From NCBI RefSeq assembly GCF_026130165.1, contig NZ_JAIHOM010000022.1:4050-53215 (forward strand): 49,166 nt of DNA. The letters run 5' to 3'. The position numbers and the translations under genes were made by a program. The notes beneath the pieces were generated by a model. The model was not told the origin of the DNA and searched no databases. It saw only the letters and a list, made by a program, of their open reading frames with translations. Shown piece by piece: positions 46,410 to 49,166 of the stretch. Each line of letters starts with the position of its first letter. Position 1 is the first letter of the stretch. The DNA comes from Spirulina subsalsa FACHB-351. Its GTDB lineage: Bacteria > Cyanobacteriota > Cyanobacteriia > Cyanobacteriales > Spirulinaceae.

Positions 46410-48608
46410 TTAACGTCCCAATAGCTCAACAGCCCGCTTAACAAAATTCTCAGCCGTTAAACCATTAAACGCCATAATCTGTCCTGCATTGGCCGTTGTT
46501 TCGCCACGTTTCCAAGCAAAAACATCTCGCTTCGAGGTACTGCGCAACATCACAGGTTCTAACATGGCGCTGGTGCCTCCCGTGACTCCCAGTAAGACAT
46601 CCCCACCGAATAACTCAGCAAATCCTTCATCACCGAGGAAATCGCCATCCGATTCTGAACAAGCATCCCAGGCCACATCAGAAGGACGATAAAGACGACG
46701 AGGATTAATAATAGACACCACCTTTGAACCGATGCCTTGTGCTTGCAATTGTTCCACCGCTTCCAGCACCGGAATTAACGTCATATCCCCAATGACAGCA
46801 AACACAACCGTTTGCTCGCCCGGTGTTTCTTGTAAAACAACACCCCCATTCACCAAACCTTCTCGCGTCTGTTCAAACGTCGTCCGAATCGGTAAAGGAG
46901 ACTTAGATGCTGTAATAGTAATCCCTTTATTCTTCGTCTCTAAAGCCCACTCATAGCAGACTTGCACACTATTAGCATCACAAGGGAATAAGGGGAAAAC
47001 ATTGCCATTGCGCATCATCGCCGCAAAATAATTCTCAATCTCCGGTCGTTGGTGCGTCCAACCATTGCGCCCCTGTTCTAACGCCCCGGCGGTAAATAAG
47101 GTAATAGTAGACGGAGTGGGACGGCGCAATTCAGCCATTGCCTGCGTCACCGTCTGCCAAATGGGTAAACCGTTGATAGCAAAGGATTCATAGGAACACC
47201 ACAACGTCCGCGCTCCCATTAACGATAAAGCGACCGCTAAACCTGCACAAGCATCCTCACTCAAGGGTTCATACACCTGACCTTGAGGTTGCTGATAATA
47301 GATTTCATCAGTGGTGGGGTGGACAATATTTAAGCCCACATTAATGTTATTAATCCCCGAGGCCGCATTCCCATCGGCATTAGTCACCACAAAACTGGGA
47401 TCTTTTTGTCCCACATGAACGACTAAAGCCCCCATTGCAGTAGTGGCTACTTTCTTATCACCTCCGACGGCATATTCTTCTAAGGGCAATTGCCCTAAAT
47501 CCGCTAAGGGGCGCACTTGTTCCGTCACCACAGTTTTAGAAGCAGAACCTCCCCCAGCCCGGACACAGTTTGTGCGGACTAATTCCCAAGCTTCGGGAGT
47601 TAAAGCCCGCTCTTTGAGGGCATTGACAATATAATCCCGCTCCACTGTATCCCCGGGGTACAGGTTATGAGACTGGGCGCCTCGTTTGTGAACTCCAGCC
47701 CCTTTGAGTTGTTTAATAATCAGAACTGTTAACTTGCCATTGAGAGCAGATTGAGCCGCTTCCTCCGTCCGTTTCAGGACTTCCTGCACAAAGGCCAAGC
47801 GTTTTTCCAGAGAGAAGTTAGTGCTATCTACATAGTCTCCCGGTTGTTTGGCATCATCAAAATCCTTGGCATCGACTAAAATTACATTTTCAAAGCCGTT
47901 GCCTCCCCAATATTCCAGCATTTGATCATTGGTTTTGGTGGAAACCATGCTGTGATGTTCTTGGGAATAGCCATTCCAGACCAAAATGGGCAGGAAGTTA
48001 GTCACATCGGGATAGGCCGTGTGGAAGTGGCCAAAACTGCTCATAATATAAGGTTCTCCTAAACCCCCATCCCCAATGGTCACGGGAAATAATACTCCGG
48101 GGTTGAGTTTGGCGGCGGCCATCGCAAAATGTTGTCCTTGCCCTAATGGTCCGGCCGGGTTGAGAAGCCCCGGAATCTGCCCGGAGAGGTGGCCTAGAAG
48201 CCCATGAGTCTCTCGGAAGCGATCGCGCAATTCCTGAACCGTCGTAATCCCCATGTCTTCGAGAGAACGATCTAAAAAGACTGTGCTATAAAATCCCGGT
48301 GCATGATGCCCTACTTCAGTCATGATGTTTTTGTGACCCAACATCACTAAAGCTGCAATTCCGTCTGCCACACTGGCAAAGCCCCCGGGGTGTCCCGACT
48401 CTTTACTTGCTGTAATTTGTAACGTTAAATAGCGCAACCCATCGGCCATTAACATCGTCTGATAAGCCGACTCTAAGCGGGTGGGATCGACCTTTGTGGC
48501 TCCCGGTGCGATCGCCCCCTCCTTCCCATACTCATTAAATCCCGGCAGCGTTTCAGCAAAAAACTGAATTCCTTGACAAAACGTAGGAATTGCTGTAGCA
48601 ACAGTCAT
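46410..48608 (-). CDS. Thiamine-diphosphate enzyme, transketolase/phosphoketolase-like
   Basis: The 732-residue protein has transketolase-superfamily features: ESGHPGGFASVADGIAAL (~70-87), the TPP/Mg motif starting GDGGLGEPY (~180) and ending VWNG, and a pyrimidine-domain glutamate in PLSEDACAGLAVALSLMGAR (~453-472). A C-terminal transketolase-like domain (~600-730) is present. It is longer than normal transketolase and does not carry the usual phosphoketolase HGG-type signature, so it looks like a distinct cyanobacterial family. I recall Synechocystis Sll0529 as a member listed as a putative phosphoketolase. The exact reaction is uncertain. The start is the ATG at 48608; a CTTACCC/GGGTAAG hairpin lies 44 bases upstream. 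Confidence 0.8.
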   Translation of the reverse strand: MTVATAIPTFCQGIQFFAETLPGFNEYGKEGAIAPGATKVDPTRLESAYQTMLMADGLRYLTLQITASKESGHPGGFASVADGIAALVMLGHKNIMTEVGHHAPGFYSTVFLDRSLEDMGITTVQELRDRFRETHGLLGHLSGQIPGLLNPAGPLGQGQHFAMAAAKLNPGVLFPVTIGDGGLGEPYIMSSFGHFHTAYPDVTNFLPILVWNGYSQEHHSMVSTKTNDQMLEYWGGNGFENVILVDAKDFDDAKQPGDYVDSTNFSLEKRLAFVQEVLKRTEEAAQSALNGKLTVLIIKQLKGAGVHKRGAQSHNLYPGDTVERDYIVNALKERALTPEAWELVRTNCVRAGGGSASKTVVTEQVRPLADLGQLPLEEYAVGGDKKVATTAMGALVVHVGQKDPSFVVTNADGNAASGINNINVGLNIVHPTTDEIYYQQPQGQVYEPLSEDACAGLAVALSLMGARTLWCSYESFAINGLPIWQTVTQAMAELRRPTPSTITLFTAGALEQGRNGWTHQRPEIENYFAAMMRNGNVFPLFPCDANSVQVCYEWALETKNKGITITASKSPLPIRTTFEQTREGLVNGGVVLQETPGEQTVVFAVIGDMTLIPVLEAVEQLQAQGIGSKVVSIINPRRLYRPSDVAWDACSESDGDFLGDEGFAELFGGDVLLGVTGGTSAMLEPVMLRSTSKRDVFAWKRGETTANAGQIMAFNGLTAENFVKRAVELLGR

Positions 48609-49060
48609 TCTATAAAATCCTCATTCATATTTAAAAGCCTTAAAGATCAATCTTACCCCCCCAAGGGTAAGCCCCCCAGCAATGTACATCCCCAGACAGA
48701 GAAGCCACCCCACACCCCATTCCACCCCCAATTCAAAAAAACTTTGTCAGCTAAAAAGCTTATGCGGAGGGGATTGCAGCCCATGAAGTGAAGGCCGAGA
48801 AAAAAAGTTTAGAAAAAAGGGTTGACAACCTAGGGAGAAGTGGATATATTGGTAAATGCGCGCAACGGAAGGCAACACACCACACCGAGTGCGCTGAACC
48901 TCGAAAAATCAATAGTTTGAAAGAATTTTAGCACCCCCCAAGTCAAAAGACACAAGTCAAAAGACACAAGTCAAAAAGAAACAACAGGAAAAAAACAACT
49001 CCTAGAAGTTTCGGCAAGGGGAAAATAAAACTCAAGCCAAAAAAAACATCTAGAGAGCCA
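48609..49060 (+). promoter_or_regulatory. rRNA operon promoter and leader
   Basis: A consensus sigma70 promoter, TTGACA (48822-48827), 17 bases, TATATT (48845-48850), points to the 16S gene. The leader is ~200 bases, A-rich, and contains a 14-bp tandem repeat (CAAGTCAAAAGACA) starting near 48939, two full copies and a partial third. Between the TPP enzyme start and the promoter I see only the hairpin at 48652-48671. Confidence 0.85.

Positions 49061-49166
<106 letters not shown>

Overview
The window is cyanobacterial chromosome. It carries apcE (the phycobilisome core-membrane linker), ldpA, a Ycf45-type R3H ATPase, a TGD/Mla-type MCE protein with its ATPase, and a cyanobacterial 16S rRNA start at the right edge. 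The octamer GCGATCGC (HIP1) occurs roughly 35 to 40 times by eye. A/T-rich 'ATTGATAATT' spacers and 'CTCCCCTG' runs between genes resemble those of filamentous cyanobacteria. I cannot name the genus from this sequence alone.

Layout. 1-4.8 kb: a partial zinc-ribbon/coiled-coil protein with large near-identical tandem repeats, a secreted pentapeptide-repeat protein and a secreted TPR protein. 4.9-10.4 kb: an MCE/ATPase lipid-transport pair, a zinc-ribbon Ser/Thr kinase with membrane tail, and an HD-type conserved protein. 10.6-17.3 kb: DUF362 protein, UraD, VOC protein, alpha/beta hydrolase, TrmB-like methyltransferase with an upstream membrane protein, and a chemoreceptor-like gene split in two. 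17.5-23.8 kb: ComB-family phosphatase, small membrane protein, peptide deformylase, FtsX, an ArsS-like radical SAM enzyme, and UDP-glucuronate decarboxylase plus UDP-glucose dehydrogenase (a route to UDP-xylose). 23.9-30.8 kb: a DNA-methyltransferase relic, acnB, a hypothetical protein and apcE. 31-34.8 kb: a histidine kinase with a CRP-like site far upstream, a stand-alone EAL phosphodiesterase, and two half-size YeeE/YedE transporters. 34.8-37.8 kb: R3H ATPase and ldpA. 38.1-42.3 kb: a small Cys-rich protein, an orphan m5C DNA methyltransferase, a SAM methyltransferase whose last codons lie in a MITE-like element, a GT2 glycosyltransferase and a multispan membrane protein. 43-49.2 kb: Uma2 protein, hisA, a Rieske oxygenase, tRNA-Leu(GAG), a transketolase/phosphoketolase-like TPP enzyme, and the promoter, leader and start of 16S rRNA.

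Most genes are housekeeping or conserved cyanobacterial genes. I see no CRISPR array, prophage, complete insertion sequence or obvious defence island, and no convincing wholly new multi-gene system. The most interesting signals are smaller: the in-register 42-residue coiled-coil repeat array; a ~143-bp MITE-like element supplying the end of a methyltransferase gene, with a second copy of one end 27 kb away; a 14-bp perfect inverted-repeat element at 42.65 kb; a CRP-like site before the kinase/EAL genes; a perfect 10-bp-arm palindrome between ldpA and the DNA-methyltransferase cluster; the split chemoreceptor; and skew/codon-usage switches inside single genes.
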